Positions 51,156 to 59,246 of a stretch of 64,000 nt of DNA are shown here, in pieces. The translations under genes were made by a program, and so were the position numbers. The notes beneath the pieces are model-generated. The model saw nothing but the letters and a program-made list of their open reading frames with translations. It was not told the origin of the DNA and ran no database searches. This stretch comes from Streptomyces umbrinus. Lineage in GTDB: Bacteria > Actinomycetota > Actinomycetes > Streptomycetales > Streptomycetaceae. The stretch is from positions 3,906,001 to 3,970,000 of the forward strand of contig NZ_JAUSZI010000002.1 of the NCBI RefSeq assembly GCF_030817415.1, read 5' to 3'. Position 1 is the first letter of the stretch, and each line of letters starts with the position of its first letter.

Positions 51156-52687
51156 TCACCGACTCGATCGTGGAGAATCACCGATCGCGGTGAGGGCGTG
51201 ATGGAGAGCGGTGTCGCTCGGTGGGCGGTCGAACCAGCGGGCACCGATGTGTCCGTCGGGTCGGACGAGCAGTGCTCCCTGAGGGCCCAGGCCACAGAGA
51301 TCTGCGTGCTCGTCGGGAAGGCACTCGATGCGCAACACCCCTGGTGTGGTTGCTTGTTGCTCCCAGGTGGCGGGGTCCGGGGTGAGCAGGGTGAACCATT
51401 CACCGAAGGTGTCGAGCGTGGAGCGGTCGGGTGTGAGCCAGAGGTGCGGCATGCGATGGCCGGGCTCCGCGGTGGGGACGTAGTCCGTGCCGGTGTCGGA
51501 GCGGTAGGCGACGCCGAGCACGAGACCGAGCTGGGCGAAGTAACGGTCGGACCAGGGAAGGTCGACCCGGGCCGGCGCCGCTCCACCGGTCTGCAACTGC
51601 TCGTGGCGCAGACTCTGCGCTTCGAACATGAGCTTGCTGTTGGCCACCGCTTGCTGGAGGGTCCGGTGGGCGACGGGCTGCCGCTCCGTCTCGTACGTGT
51701 CCAACAGGCTTGGCCCGGCCCACCCCTGGAGAACGCCGCCAGCTTCCAGCACAGGTTGTGGACATCGGCGATGCCAGTGTTCAAGCCCAGGCCGCCGACG
51801 ATCGGGATCGCGTGCGCGGCATCACCGGCCAGCAGGATCCGGCCGTGCCGGAAACGCTCGGCGACGAACGCGTTCATCACCCAGTGCTGAACCCGCGACA
51901 CATCGGCTCGTACGCCCGCGTCGGGTCCGAGGGCACGCGAGACGAGCCCGGGCCAGTCGGTGCGCTCGGCGTCTTCGGGGGTGGGGCCGAGCCAGGCCCA
52001 GCCGCCTTCGGGGTAGAGCGGGAGGAAGGATCCGTGCGCGGTGAAGTAGACCCCGGCGGGCTGGTCGGCGCACCAGCCGTCGAGGTCGGCCTCGAACACG
52101 ACGGTGGTGACGGCCGCCAGCACTCCGGGACCGGTGGTGCCGATTCCCAGCAGCTGCCGGACGGTGGAGTGCGCGCCGTCGGCGGCGAGAACATGGCGGG
52201 CGCGGACGCGGGTCTCCTCCCCGCTCCGGTGGTCGACGAGTACGGCCACAACGCCGTCGGCTTCCTCGGTGAGGCCGACGAGCTCGGCACCGAACCTCAT
52301 TCGTGCGCCTGCCGCGGCGAGCAGGGTGGGTTCCAGCCGATCCTGCGAGGTGACGACGCCGGTCACGGGGCTTTCGGGAATCGGCGCGTTGATCCCGACC
52401 ATCGCCGCTGTGGCGAAGTTGCGCTCGTGCAGAGTGTCCCGGAAGCGGATACGGCCGTACTCCGGCCCGAAGGCGCCGGCCGCGATCTCACCGGCGAGCC
52501 CGAGCCCGCGGTAGATCTCCATCGAGCGCACGTTGACCAGCCGCGACCGCGGGAAGGGGGACAGCTCGCCGTGCTTCTCGACCAGCGACACCCGCACGCC
52601 CCAACGCTCCAGCAGCGCGCAAGCGGTGAGCCCGACCGGCCCGCCACCGACGATCAGTACGTCCACCTCGGCGTCCGCCACGGACAT
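51156..52687 (-). pseudogene. FAD-dependent aromatic monooxygenase, one-base frameshift
   Basis: Flavoprotein hydroxylase of the PheA/TfdB (rifampicin monooxygenase-like) family. N-terminal frame: VDVLIVGGGPVGLTACALLE (FAD GxGxxG), HVLAADGAHSTVRQLLGIG, GRILLAGDAAHAIPIVGGLG and GLNTGIADVHNLCWKLAA. Then the frame breaks: the expected VLQGWAGPSLLDTYETERQP continues in another frame to the stop at 51156, with the thioredoxin-like C-terminal part LCGLGPQGALLVRPDGHIGA. Adding one G near 51731-51740 would restore a protein of about 510 residues. ATG 52687 has AAGGAG. It may be a real lesion or a sequencing error. Confidence 0.72.
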
Positions 52688-52717
52688 GTCGAGCTCCTTC
52701 TGCTCACGTTGGACCCT

Positions 52718-52741
52718 TTGGATCTTTGAACTCTTGGATCT
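52718..52741. promoter_or_regulatory. TTGGATCT direct repeats between divergent genes
   Basis: TTGGATCT at 52718-52725 and 52734-52741, 16 bp apart, plus CTTGG/CCAAG as a small dyad. They sit between the monooxygenase and HAD starts and could bind a regulator not present here. Confidence 0.3.
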
Positions 52742-52763
52742 GAGCCAAGCCACACTCCTGACC

Positions 52764-53435
52764 ATGCCTCTCCTGATGATCGACCTCGACAACACTCTGG
52801 TCGACCGCGACACCGCCTTCCGGGAGGCGGCGTCGGTCTTCCTCGTCGAGAACTCGCTCCCCGTCGATGACCTCGCGTGGCTGATGTCCGTCGACGCCAG
52901 TGGCCATACGCCGAGGCACGATGTCGCCCGGGCCCTGTCCGAGCGGTACGCGGCGGCCGTCCCCGGGGCCACCGTCCGGGACTTCCTCGACCGGGGCGCG
53001 GCCGATCGTGTCGAACTGACGGGGGCCGCTCGCGACGCGCTCGACCGAGCCGTCGACACCGGATGGACGTGTGTGATCGTCACCAACGGCCGTGTCGCGC
53101 AACAGGAGGCGAAGATCCGGGGCACCGGGCTCGACGGGATCGTCCACGGATGAGTGATCTCCGAGGCGGTCGGGTGGAAGAAGCCCGCGCCGGAGATCTT
53201 CCGTGCGGCGGCGGCCGCCGTGGGGGCGCCCCTGCGCGGGGCCTGGGTGATCGGGGACTCGGCGCACGCCGACATCGGCGGCGCGAACGGACTCGACGGT
53301 GTCCGGAGCGTGTGGGTGTCGGGCGGCCGGCCATGGGCCGACGAGACGTTCAGGCCTACGCACATCACCGACGACGTCGCATCCGCCCTCGACCACGTCG
53401 TCGGCGGGCACCGCAACAGCGGGGGCCATTACTGA
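52764..53435 (+). pseudogene. HAD-family hydrolase interrupted by an in-frame TGA
   Basis: Haloacid dehalogenase-like phosphatase. MPLLMIDLDNTLVDRDTAF holds the nucleophile Asp and DxD motif, CVIVTNGRVAQQEAKI the Ser/Thr motif II. After LDGIVHG the frame hits TGA at 53151-53153 where homologues carry Trp, then continues in the same frame: ISEAVGWKKPAPEIFRAAAA (motif III Lys) and GAWVIGDSAHADIGGANG (motif IV). Only one base (TGG to TGA) separates it from an intact 223-residue gene. GTG 53154 could start the second half, but that would not be active alone. Confidence 0.75.
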
Positions 53436-53447
53436 AAACGATTGTCA
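53433..53447 (+). promoter_or_regulatory. Probable Zur box in the importer promoter
   Basis: TGAAAACGATTGTCA is a near-perfect palindrome close to the actinobacterial zinc-uptake regulator site (TGAAAAtGATTTTCA-like). It overlaps the HAD stop codon and the -35 side of a possible promoter whose -10 is TACGGT (53454-53459). Repression by Zn-Zur would make the downstream ABC importer zinc-controlled. Confidence 0.6.
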
Positions 53448-53503
53448 TCATGCTACGGTCGGCGCCACGTCTCCATTGACCATCCCTTTACCCGGAGTGC
53501 TCC

Positions 53504-55009
53504 GTGCGCCTGCCCGCCCGCCTTCTCCCCCTCTCCGCGGTCACCGCGGCCTCCGCCCTGCTGCTCACCGGGTGTTTCTCGGAATCCGCCTCGGACGGTT
53601 CCGCGGGCGACTCCGCGGGCGGCGACGGCAAGCGCGTACGCGTGGCGATGATGAATCCGCCGCGCTCCGGGCTGTCGCCGCTGTCCGACGACGCGTTCAA
53701 GCTGTCGCGCTGGTCGACCGCCGAGACGCTGGTGACGCTCGACGCGGACGGCGACGCCGAGCCCGCCCTCGCCACCAAGTGGCAGCGGAACGGCCGGACC
53801 TGGACGTTCGAGATACGGGACGGCGTCACCTTCCACGACGGTACGAAGCTCACCGCCGAGTCCGTCGTCCGGTCGCTCACGAAGGCCGCGACCGCCTCCC
53901 CCAAGCCGCGCATCCTCGACGGCGTGGACCTGACGGTGAAGGCCGACGGCGACTCGGTCGCCGTCACCACCGGCACCGAGGACCCGCTCGTTCCGCAGCG
54001 GCTGAGCTCGCCGCAGCTGTCGATCCTGGCGGCGAAGGCGTACCGCGGGAAAACCGTCAGCCCGGTCGGCGCGGGCACCGGCCCCTTCGAACTGACGAAG
54101 GTGAACGGCACGTCGTCCGCGACCCTCGACCGCTACGACGACTACTGGGGCGGCACGGCCAAGTCCCCCGGTATCGATGTGAAGTTCGTGCCCGACGGCA
54201 CCGCGCGCGCGGCCACCCTGCGCAGCGGCGAGGCCGACGTCGTCGAGGCGGTACCGGTGTCGCAGGCCGCGCTGCTCGACAAGGACCTGGTCACCGAGGT
54301 GCCGATGCCGCGCACCAACACCCTGTACCTGAACACCGGGAGCGGCCCCTTCAAGGACGCCTCCCTCAGGGCCGCCGCCCGCGAAGGCCTCGACGCCGAG
54401 TCGATCGTCAAGGGCGTGTACGAGGGCCGCGCGGACGTCGCGAAGGGCCTGCTGGGCCCGGCCCTCCCCTGGGCCGCCGACCTGCGGAAGCCGGTCGAGC
54501 GCGCCAAGTCCGGTGACCCGAACGGCAGGACGATCACGATCGGTACGTTCACCGACCGCGCCGAACTCCCCGAGGTCGCCCAGACGCTGCAACAGCAGCT
54601 CCAGCGGGCCGGGTTCAAGGTGAAGCTGGACGTGCGCGAGTACGCGAACATCGAATCCGACGCGCTGGCAGGCGAGTTCGACGCGTTCATCCTGTCCCGG
54701 GCGACCGTCCTCGACTCGGGCGACCCGGCCGCGTACCTCTACAGCGACTTCGGTTCGAAGGGTTCCTTCAACATCTCGCAGCTCTCCGACAAGAAGGTCG
54801 ACGCCGCACTGGAGAGGGCCGCCGGGACGAAGACCGGTGACGCGCGCCGCCGGGCCGTCATCGACGCGGAGGCCGCGGTGCTGGCCACCGACGCCGCGAT
54901 CCCGATGCTCCACGAGCGTGTCATCCAGGGCGACGCGGCCGGTGTCGTGAACGTCGAGCACGACCCGCGCGAGCGTGCTCTGATCACCGCGGACACGTAC
55001 GTCAAGTGA
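53504..55009 (+). CDS. ABC transporter substrate-binding lipoprotein (peptide/nickel type)
   Basis: Extracytoplasmic solute-binding protein, SBP_bac_5 family, 501 residues. Lipoprotein signal with lipobox LLLTGC (Cys24). Family blocks: LATKWQRNGRTWTFEIRDGV, TFHDGTKLTAESVVRSL, GTGPFELTKVNGTSSATLDR, YDDYWGGTAKSPGIDVKF, NTLYLNTGSGPFKDASLRAA, GLLGPALPWAADL and DAFILSRATVLDSGDPAAYL. It is first gene of a four-gene importer operon, with GTG 53504 after CGGAGTGCTCC. A Zur-type operator 57 nt upstream suggests the cargo is a zinc complex or metallophore rather than ordinary peptides. The stop overlaps the permease start (GTGA). Confidence 0.88.
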   Translation: MRLPARLLPLSAVTAASALLLTGCFSESASDGSAGDSAGGDGKRVRVAMMNPPRSGLSPLSDDAFKLSRWSTAETLVTLDADGDAEPALATKWQRNGRTWTFEIRDGVTFHDGTKLTAESVVRSLTKAATASPKPRILDGVDLTVKADGDSVAVTTGTEDPLVPQRLSSPQLSILAAKAYRGKTVSPVGAGTGPFELTKVNGTSSATLDRYDDYWGGTAKSPGIDVKFVPDGTARAATLRSGEADVVEAVPVSQAALLDKDLVTEVPMPRTNTLYLNTGSGPFKDASLRAAAREGLDAESIVKGVYEGRADVAKGLLGPALPWAADLRKPVERAKSGDPNGRTITIGTFTDRAELPEVAQTLQQQLQRAGFKVKLDVREYANIESDALAGEFDAFILSRATVLDSGDPAAYLYSDFGSKGSFNISQLSDKKVDAALERAAGTKTGDARRRAVIDAEAAVLATDAAIPMLHERVIQGDAAGVVNVEHDPRERALITADTYVK

Positions 55010-56820
55010 CGTTCATGGCACACCAGTTCACACCTGGCGGCCGGGCCGCGCTCACCCGGCTCGGCTGCCTCGCCGCGGTTCTCGCCGCCGTCGGCCTGCT
55101 CCCCTGGCTCTCGGGCCGCGACCCCGCCCTCACCGTCCTGCGCGCCCGCTCGGCCGAGCAGGAGGGCACGCCGGAGGCCCTCGCCGCGATTCGAGCCGAT
55201 CTCGGCCTGGACGCGGGTCCCCTTTCCCTGCTGGGGAGTTGGCTCTCCGGCCTGCCGCGCGGCGACCTCGGCACGTCCTGGGTGTCGGGCACCGACGTCC
55301 TCCCGTCGGTCGTCTCCGGACTCCAGGTGTCGCTCGCCCTGATGGGCGCGGCGCTCGGGGTCGCCCTTCTGGTGACCTGCGCGGTGGTCGCTCCCGTACT
55401 CGTACGAGGCAGGGGGTCGGCCGGCGCGTTCGCTGCGATGCTCGCCGCACTGCCCGAATTCCTGCTGGCCACGGTCGCGTTGCTGGTGTGCGGGGTGTGG
55501 CTGGGCGTGCTGCCGACCTCCGGCTGGCAGGGCCCGCAGTACATGGTGCTGCCCGCCGTCGCCCTCGGCGTTCCCGCGGGCGGACTGCTCGGCAGGCTGG
55601 TCGCGGACGCGCTGCCGCCCGTCCTCGACGAGCGCTGGGTGGAGCTGTGGCGCGGTGCCGGGGTCAGCAGGGCACGCATCTCGGCCGCCGCCCTGCGTCG
55701 CGTACTCCCGCCGCTGGTACCGCAGTTCGGAATGGTCGCCGTCGGACTGACCGGCGGGGCGGTCGCCGTGGAAACGGTGTTCGCGGTGCCGGGCATCGGA
55801 CGTACGGCGCTGGGGGCGGCCAAGTCGCAGGACCTGCCGCTCCTTCAGGGGTCGGTCCTCGCGCTGCTCGCCCTCGGCCTCGTCACGGGCGCGGCGGCGG
55901 CCCTCGTACGACGCCGACTGCTGGGCCCCGCCCTTCGCGACGCGGGGTTGACGCTGCCCGCGGCCCGCCCTGTTCGCGCGCACCCGGCCGTCCCGCTGAC
56001 GCTCGGGATCACGCTGCTGACCTGCGTCGGCTGGGGCCTGCTGCGCGACCCGTACACGGTGGACACCAACTCCCGCCTCCAAGCGCCCTCCTGGGCGTAT
56101 CCACTCGGCACGGACGGGCTCGGCCGCGACGTGCTGGCGCGGCTCGGGCACGGCGCGGCGTCGACGATCGGCACGGCGACCGCGGTCTGTCTGGCCGGCC
56201 TCGTCCTCGCGCTCGCCCTCGGTTTCCTGCCGGCCGTGGCGTCGGGCGCCTCGGACATCGCCAACGCGCTGCCGCCCGTCATCGCCGGAATCCTGGTCGC
56301 GGCCGTCGTGGGCCCCGGCACGGGCGGGGCCGCGCTCGCCGTGGCCCTGCTCTCCTGGCCCGCCCTGTCGTCGCACGCGGCGGCGTTGGTGCAGGAAGTC
56401 CGTGCGTCGACGTTCCTGCTGGCCCAACGAGCCATCGGGGCAAGCCCGTCGTGGATCCTCACCCGCCACGTCCTGCCCTCGGTGGCGGCCCCGGTCGCCC
56501 GCCACGCCCTCCTGCGCCTCCCCGGCATCGCCCTGGCCCTGGCCTCCCTCGGCTTCCTCGGCCTCGGCGCCCAGCCGCCCGCACCGGAGTGGGGCCTCCT
56601 CCTGGACGAGTCACGGGCCTACGTGGAACGCGCCCCGTGGGCTGCCCTGGCCCCGGCGGTCGCCCTGGCCCTGCTGGCGGGCCTCGCGGTGTCATCGGCG
56701 GCATACGCGGAGGGCGGCCGCAGCAGAACAGCCACGCAACCCAGCTCCGGCCCCCGCCTCCGCGCCATCTCCCGTGCCGCCGTCTCCACTCTCCGCCCCC
56801 GCAAGGAGCCGACCCGTTGA
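55006..56820 (+). CDS. Fused DppB-DppC permease of the ABC importer
   Basis: 604 residues with two complete permease modules that are normally separate genes. Module 1 (about 1-310): TALTVLRA-like opening with LRARSAEQEGTPEALAAIRA, LVADALPPVLDERWVELWRG, AGVSRARISAAALRRVLPPL (EAA loop), TVFAVPGIGRTALGAAKSQD. Module 2 (about 325-570): PLGTDGLGRDVLARLGHGAA (typical DppC), VQEVRASTFLLAQRAIGASP, SWILTRHVLPSVAAPVARHA (EAA loop), LGLGAQPPAPEWGLLLDESR. The start is GTG 55006, overlapping the binding-protein stop. Each module has its own ATPase contact loop, matching the two ATPase genes downstream. Confidence 0.87.
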   Translation: MTFMAHQFTPGGRAALTRLGCLAAVLAAVGLLPWLSGRDPALTVLRARSAEQEGTPEALAAIRADLGLDAGPLSLLGSWLSGLPRGDLGTSWVSGTDVLPSVVSGLQVSLALMGAALGVALLVTCAVVAPVLVRGRGSAGAFAAMLAALPEFLLATVALLVCGVWLGVLPTSGWQGPQYMVLPAVALGVPAGGLLGRLVADALPPVLDERWVELWRGAGVSRARISAAALRRVLPPLVPQFGMVAVGLTGGAVAVETVFAVPGIGRTALGAAKSQDLPLLQGSVLALLALGLVTGAAAALVRRRLLGPALRDAGLTLPAARPVRAHPAVPLTLGITLLTCVGWGLLRDPYTVDTNSRLQAPSWAYPLGTDGLGRDVLARLGHGAASTIGTATAVCLAGLVLALALGFLPAVASGASDIANALPPVIAGILVAAVVGPGTGGAALAVALLSWPALSSHAAALVQEVRASTFLLAQRAIGASPSWILTRHVLPSVAAPVARHALLRLPGIALALASLGFLGLGAQPPAPEWGLLLDESRAYVERAPWAALAPAVALALLAGLAVSSAAYAEGGRSRTATQPSSGPRLRAISRAAVSTLRPRKEPTR

Positions 56821-57860
56821 ACCCCGAAGTCCTCCTCTCCGTCCGGGACCTGCACGTCTCCATCGGCGCGGTGGAAGCCGTGCGCGGCCTCTCCTTCGAC
56901 GTGCGCAAGGGTGAAGTCCTCGCCGTGGTGGGCGAGTCGGGCGCGGGCAAGTCCCTGACGGCCCGAGCACTGCTCGGCATGCCACCACAGCGGGCGACGG
57001 TGACGGGCAGCGTGCGGATGGAGCCGTACGAGCTGGTGGGCGCCCCTCGTTCCGTACGCGCCGCCCTCTGGGGCCGCCAACTCGCCCTGGTCCCGCAGGA
57101 CGCACTCTCGGCGCTCTCCCCCGTGCACCGGGTCTCCGACCAACTCGCCGCCGCCGTACGGTCCGTGGACGGGGTCTCCCGCAACGAGGCGCAGGCCCGG
57201 GCGATGACCGCGCTGGAGGAGGTGGGCATCCCCGCGGACCGGACCCGGGCCTACCCGCACGAGTTCTCGGGCGGCATGCGCCAACGGGCCGTCATCGCCA
57301 TGGCGTTGCTCCACTCCCCCGCCCTCGTGATCGCCGACGAACCGACCACGGCCCAGGACCCGGAGACCCAACGCCGGCTCCTCGACCTCCTGACCCACCG
57401 CAGCGAGGCCACAGGCACGACCCTGGTCCTGATCACCCACGACCTCCCCATGGTCCGCGAACACGCCGACCGAGTACTGGTCATGTACGCGGGCCGCCTG
57501 GCCGAGGAGGGCCCGGTGGAGGAGGTGTTCACCCACCCCCGAGCGCCGTACACGGCGGGCTTGCTGGCATCGGCGCCCCTTCAGGGGCGCGGGGCTGTGC
57601 CGACTTGCGGCTCCGCCGCGGGGCGCGACCGGCCACAACGAACCCGCAGACGCAGACTCCCCTCAATCCCAGGCACCCCACCCAACCCCACCGCCCTCCC
57701 CCCAGGCTGCGCCTTCGCCCCCCGCTGCCCCCTCGCGGACGCGACCCGGTGCGCTACGGCCCACCCCGAGCCGGAGACGCACAACAACCGCACCGTGGCC
57801 TGCCACCACTGGCGCGAACTCCCCGCCAACCCCGCCGAGTTGTTCCTGGAGTCGGTGTGA
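56817..57860 (+). CDS. ABC importer ATPase (DppD/OppD type)
   Basis: 347 residues. Walker A VVGESGAGKSLTARALLGM, Q-loop LVPQDALSALSPVHRVSDQL, signature EFSGGMRQRAVIAMALLH, Walker B ALVIADEPTTAQDPETQR, H-loop LVLITHDLPMVREHAD. The C-terminal oligopeptide-transporter domain is GCAFAPRCPLADATRC with its Cys cluster. The start is TTG 56817 with AAGGAG eight nt upstream, overlapping the permease stop (TTGA). Residues about 250-275 (LQGRGAVPTCGSAAGRDRPQ) look inserted: the DNA there belongs to the repeat family seen between genes at 8432 and 60957. Confidence 0.9.
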   Translation: MNPEVLLSVRDLHVSIGAVEAVRGLSFDVRKGEVLAVVGESGAGKSLTARALLGMPPQRATVTGSVRMEPYELVGAPRSVRAALWGRQLALVPQDALSALSPVHRVSDQLAAAVRSVDGVSRNEAQARAMTALEEVGIPADRTRAYPHEFSGGMRQRAVIAMALLHSPALVIADEPTTAQDPETQRRLLDLLTHRSEATGTTLVLITHDLPMVREHADRVLVMYAGRLAEEGPVEEVFTHPRAPYTAGLLASAPLQGRGAVPTCGSAAGRDRPQRTRRRRLPSIPGTPPNPTALPPGCAFAPRCPLADATRCATAHPEPETHNNRTVACHHWRELPANPAELFLESV

Positions 57861-58585
57861 ACCCTCTGCTGGACGTACGCGACCTGGTCGTGCGCCACGG
57901 CCCCCGCACCACCGTGGACCACATATCCTTCGACGTCGCCCCCGGCGAAACCCTCGGCCTGGTCGGCCCCTCGGGCTGCGGCAAGTCGTCCACAGCCATG
58001 GCCGTACTGCAACTGCGCCGCCCGGCCGGCGGCGAAGTATGGTTCGACGGCCACGAGTTGACCTCACTGAACGAGAAGCAGCTGCGCCCGCTCAGACCGG
58101 CGATGCAGCCCGTGTTCCAGGACCCGTACGGATCGCTCGGCCCCCGCCACCGCATCCGCGACGCCATCGCGGAACCCCTGCGCGTACAGGGGAGTTGGGA
58201 CCGGACGACCGGCCCCGCGCGCGTGGCCGAGCTGCTGGAGCAGGTCGGCCTCGACCTGTCACTCGGCGACCGGCGCCCGCACGAACTCTCCGGCGGTCAG
58301 TGCCAACGCGCCGGAATCGCCCGTGCGTTGGCCTGCGAGCCGAAGCTCCTGGTGCTCGACGAACCGGTCTCCGCACTCGACCCGTCCCTGCGTGCGGGGG
58401 TCCTCAACCTCCTGGCCGAGCTGCAGGAACGCCTGGACCTCGGCTACCTGTTCATCTGCCACGACCTGGCACTCGTACGCCACTTCTGCGACCGCGTCGC
58501 GGAGATGCGCGAGGGCAGGATCGTCAGGACGACTCCGGCAGCGCCCCCGTCCCCGCCGCGATCACCCGCCGCAACCCCTCGGTGA
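57857..58585 (+). CDS. ABC importer ATPase (DppF/OppF type), short
   Basis: 242 residues, against about 320-350 for typical DppF. The ATPase core is complete: GLVGPSGCGKSSTAMAVLQ, QPVFQDPYGSLGPRHRIRDA, HELSGGQCQRAGIARALACE, KLLVLDEPVSALDPSLR and LFICHDLALVRHFCDRVAEM. After EGRIV the usual C-terminal extension (with HPYT and the Cys cluster) is missing, replaced by a Pro/Ser tail. Its last 62 bp overlap the 3' end of the opposite-strand TetR gene. GTG 57857 overlaps the stop of the first ATPase. It should still hydrolyse ATP with its partner. Confidence 0.85.
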   Translation: MNPLLDVRDLVVRHGPRTTVDHISFDVAPGETLGLVGPSGCGKSSTAMAVLQLRRPAGGEVWFDGHELTSLNEKQLRPLRPAMQPVFQDPYGSLGPRHRIRDAIAEPLRVQGSWDRTTGPARVAELLEQVGLDLSLGDRRPHELSGGQCQRAGIARALACEPKLLVLDEPVSALDPSLRAGVLNLLAELQERLDLGYLFICHDLALVRHFCDRVAEMREGRIVRTTPAAPPSPPRSPAATPR

Positions 58586-59123
58586 GTTCCTCCGCACTGG
58601 CCGCGGTCTCGGGGTCGAAGGTCCACTGCGCGATGAGCCCCATCATCAGGGTCATGTAGAACTTGCCCAGGGTGTCGACGTCCCTCTCCGGCACGTCCTC
58701 CTCCAGCCCGCCCATCAGCAGCGGGATGATGCCGCGTGCCCCTTCGCGCTGGGCCTTGGCCAAGTGATCGCGCACGCCGGGCACCTTGTCGCCCATGACC
58801 ACGATCTCCATGCTGAGATGCCACACCGAACCGGGCCCCTGCATGGTCCCGATGACGTTCGACCACACCTCCTGGAACCGCTCCAGGGACCCCGGCTCCG
58901 TGCTCGCCGTGGCGCTCCCGCCCGCGTCGAAGTCGTCGGACAGCCCCTCGACGATGGAGACGTAGGCCTCCGCGAGCAGCGCGTCCTTCGACCCGTAGTG
59001 GTAGCCGATCGACGCCAGGTTCGTCCCCGACTCCTTGACGATGTCGCGGGCCGTCGTGCGCACGAAGCCCTTCTCCAGCAGGCAGCGCTTGGCGCCTTCG
59101 AGCAGATCCTCACGATGTCCCAT
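58524..59123 (-). CDS. TetR family repressor of the adjacent MFS exporter
   Basis: 199 residues. HTH: LLEGAKRCLLEKGFVRTTAR, DIVKESGTNLASIGYHYGSK. A TetR_C-type ligand domain follows (SIVEGLSDDFDAGG, ERFQEVWSNVIGTM, FYMTLMMGLIAQWTFDPETA). ATG 59123 is seven nt after minus-strand TACGCT, so it may be leaderless. It is divergent from the MFS exporter with two tandem 26-bp repeats between them, the typical autoregulated repressor/pump pair. Its 3' end overlaps the end of the second importer ATPase. Confidence 0.9.
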   Translation of the reverse strand: MGHREDLLEGAKRCLLEKGFVRTTARDIVKESGTNLASIGYHYGSKDALLAEAYVSIVEGLSDDFDAGGSATASTEPGSLERFQEVWSNVIGTMQGPGSVWHLSMEIVVMGDKVPGVRDHLAKAQREGARGIIPLLMGGLEEDVPERDVDTLGKFYMTLMMGLIAQWTFDPETAASAEELTEGLRRVIAAGTGALPESS

Positions 59124-59178
59124 GCGGCTCAGCGTACCTCCGCGACAGACAAGCGTCCCAGACCGGCGTGTAAGACGA

Positions 59179-59230
59179 ACGTATTGGACAACAGTTTTAT
59201 ACGCACGTACTAGACAGATGTTTAAGACGC
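59179..59230. promoter_or_regulatory. Tandem 26-bp operator between TetR and MFS
   Basis: Two adjacent copies: 59179-59204 (ACGTATTGGACAACAG..., ending ATACGC) and 59205-59230 (ACGTACTAGACAGATG..., ending AGACGC). Each begins ACGTA and ends ACGC. The first has CGTAT/ATACG dyad ends. The second overlaps the -35 of the MFS promoter. Confidence 0.6.
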
Positions 59231-59239
59231 CCGTACATT
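59211..59239 (+). promoter_or_regulatory. MFS promoter, leaderless
   Basis: TAGACA (59211-59216), 17-nt spacer, TACATT (59234-59239), then seven nt to GTG 59247. The -35 lies inside the second operator copy, so TetR binding would block RNA polymerase. Confidence 0.5.
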
Positions 59240-59246
59240 CCTCGGC

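Noticed and set aside
53151..53153. TGA in the HAD gene read as selenocysteine
   Set aside because: Homologues have Trp here, the position is not catalytic, and no hairpin of the selenocysteine type was seen; a TGG to TGA change or error is simpler.
50372..53416. One continuous frame suggesting a monooxygenase-DUF1963 fusion protein
   Set aside because: The monooxygenase homology leaves this frame at about 51735 and continues in another, and DUF1963 begins cleanly at ATG 51115, so the read-through is accidental.
53433..58585. Metallophore biosynthetic cluster
   Set aside because: Only import genes follow the Zur-like box; no synthetase, ligase or opine-forming gene lies in the window.
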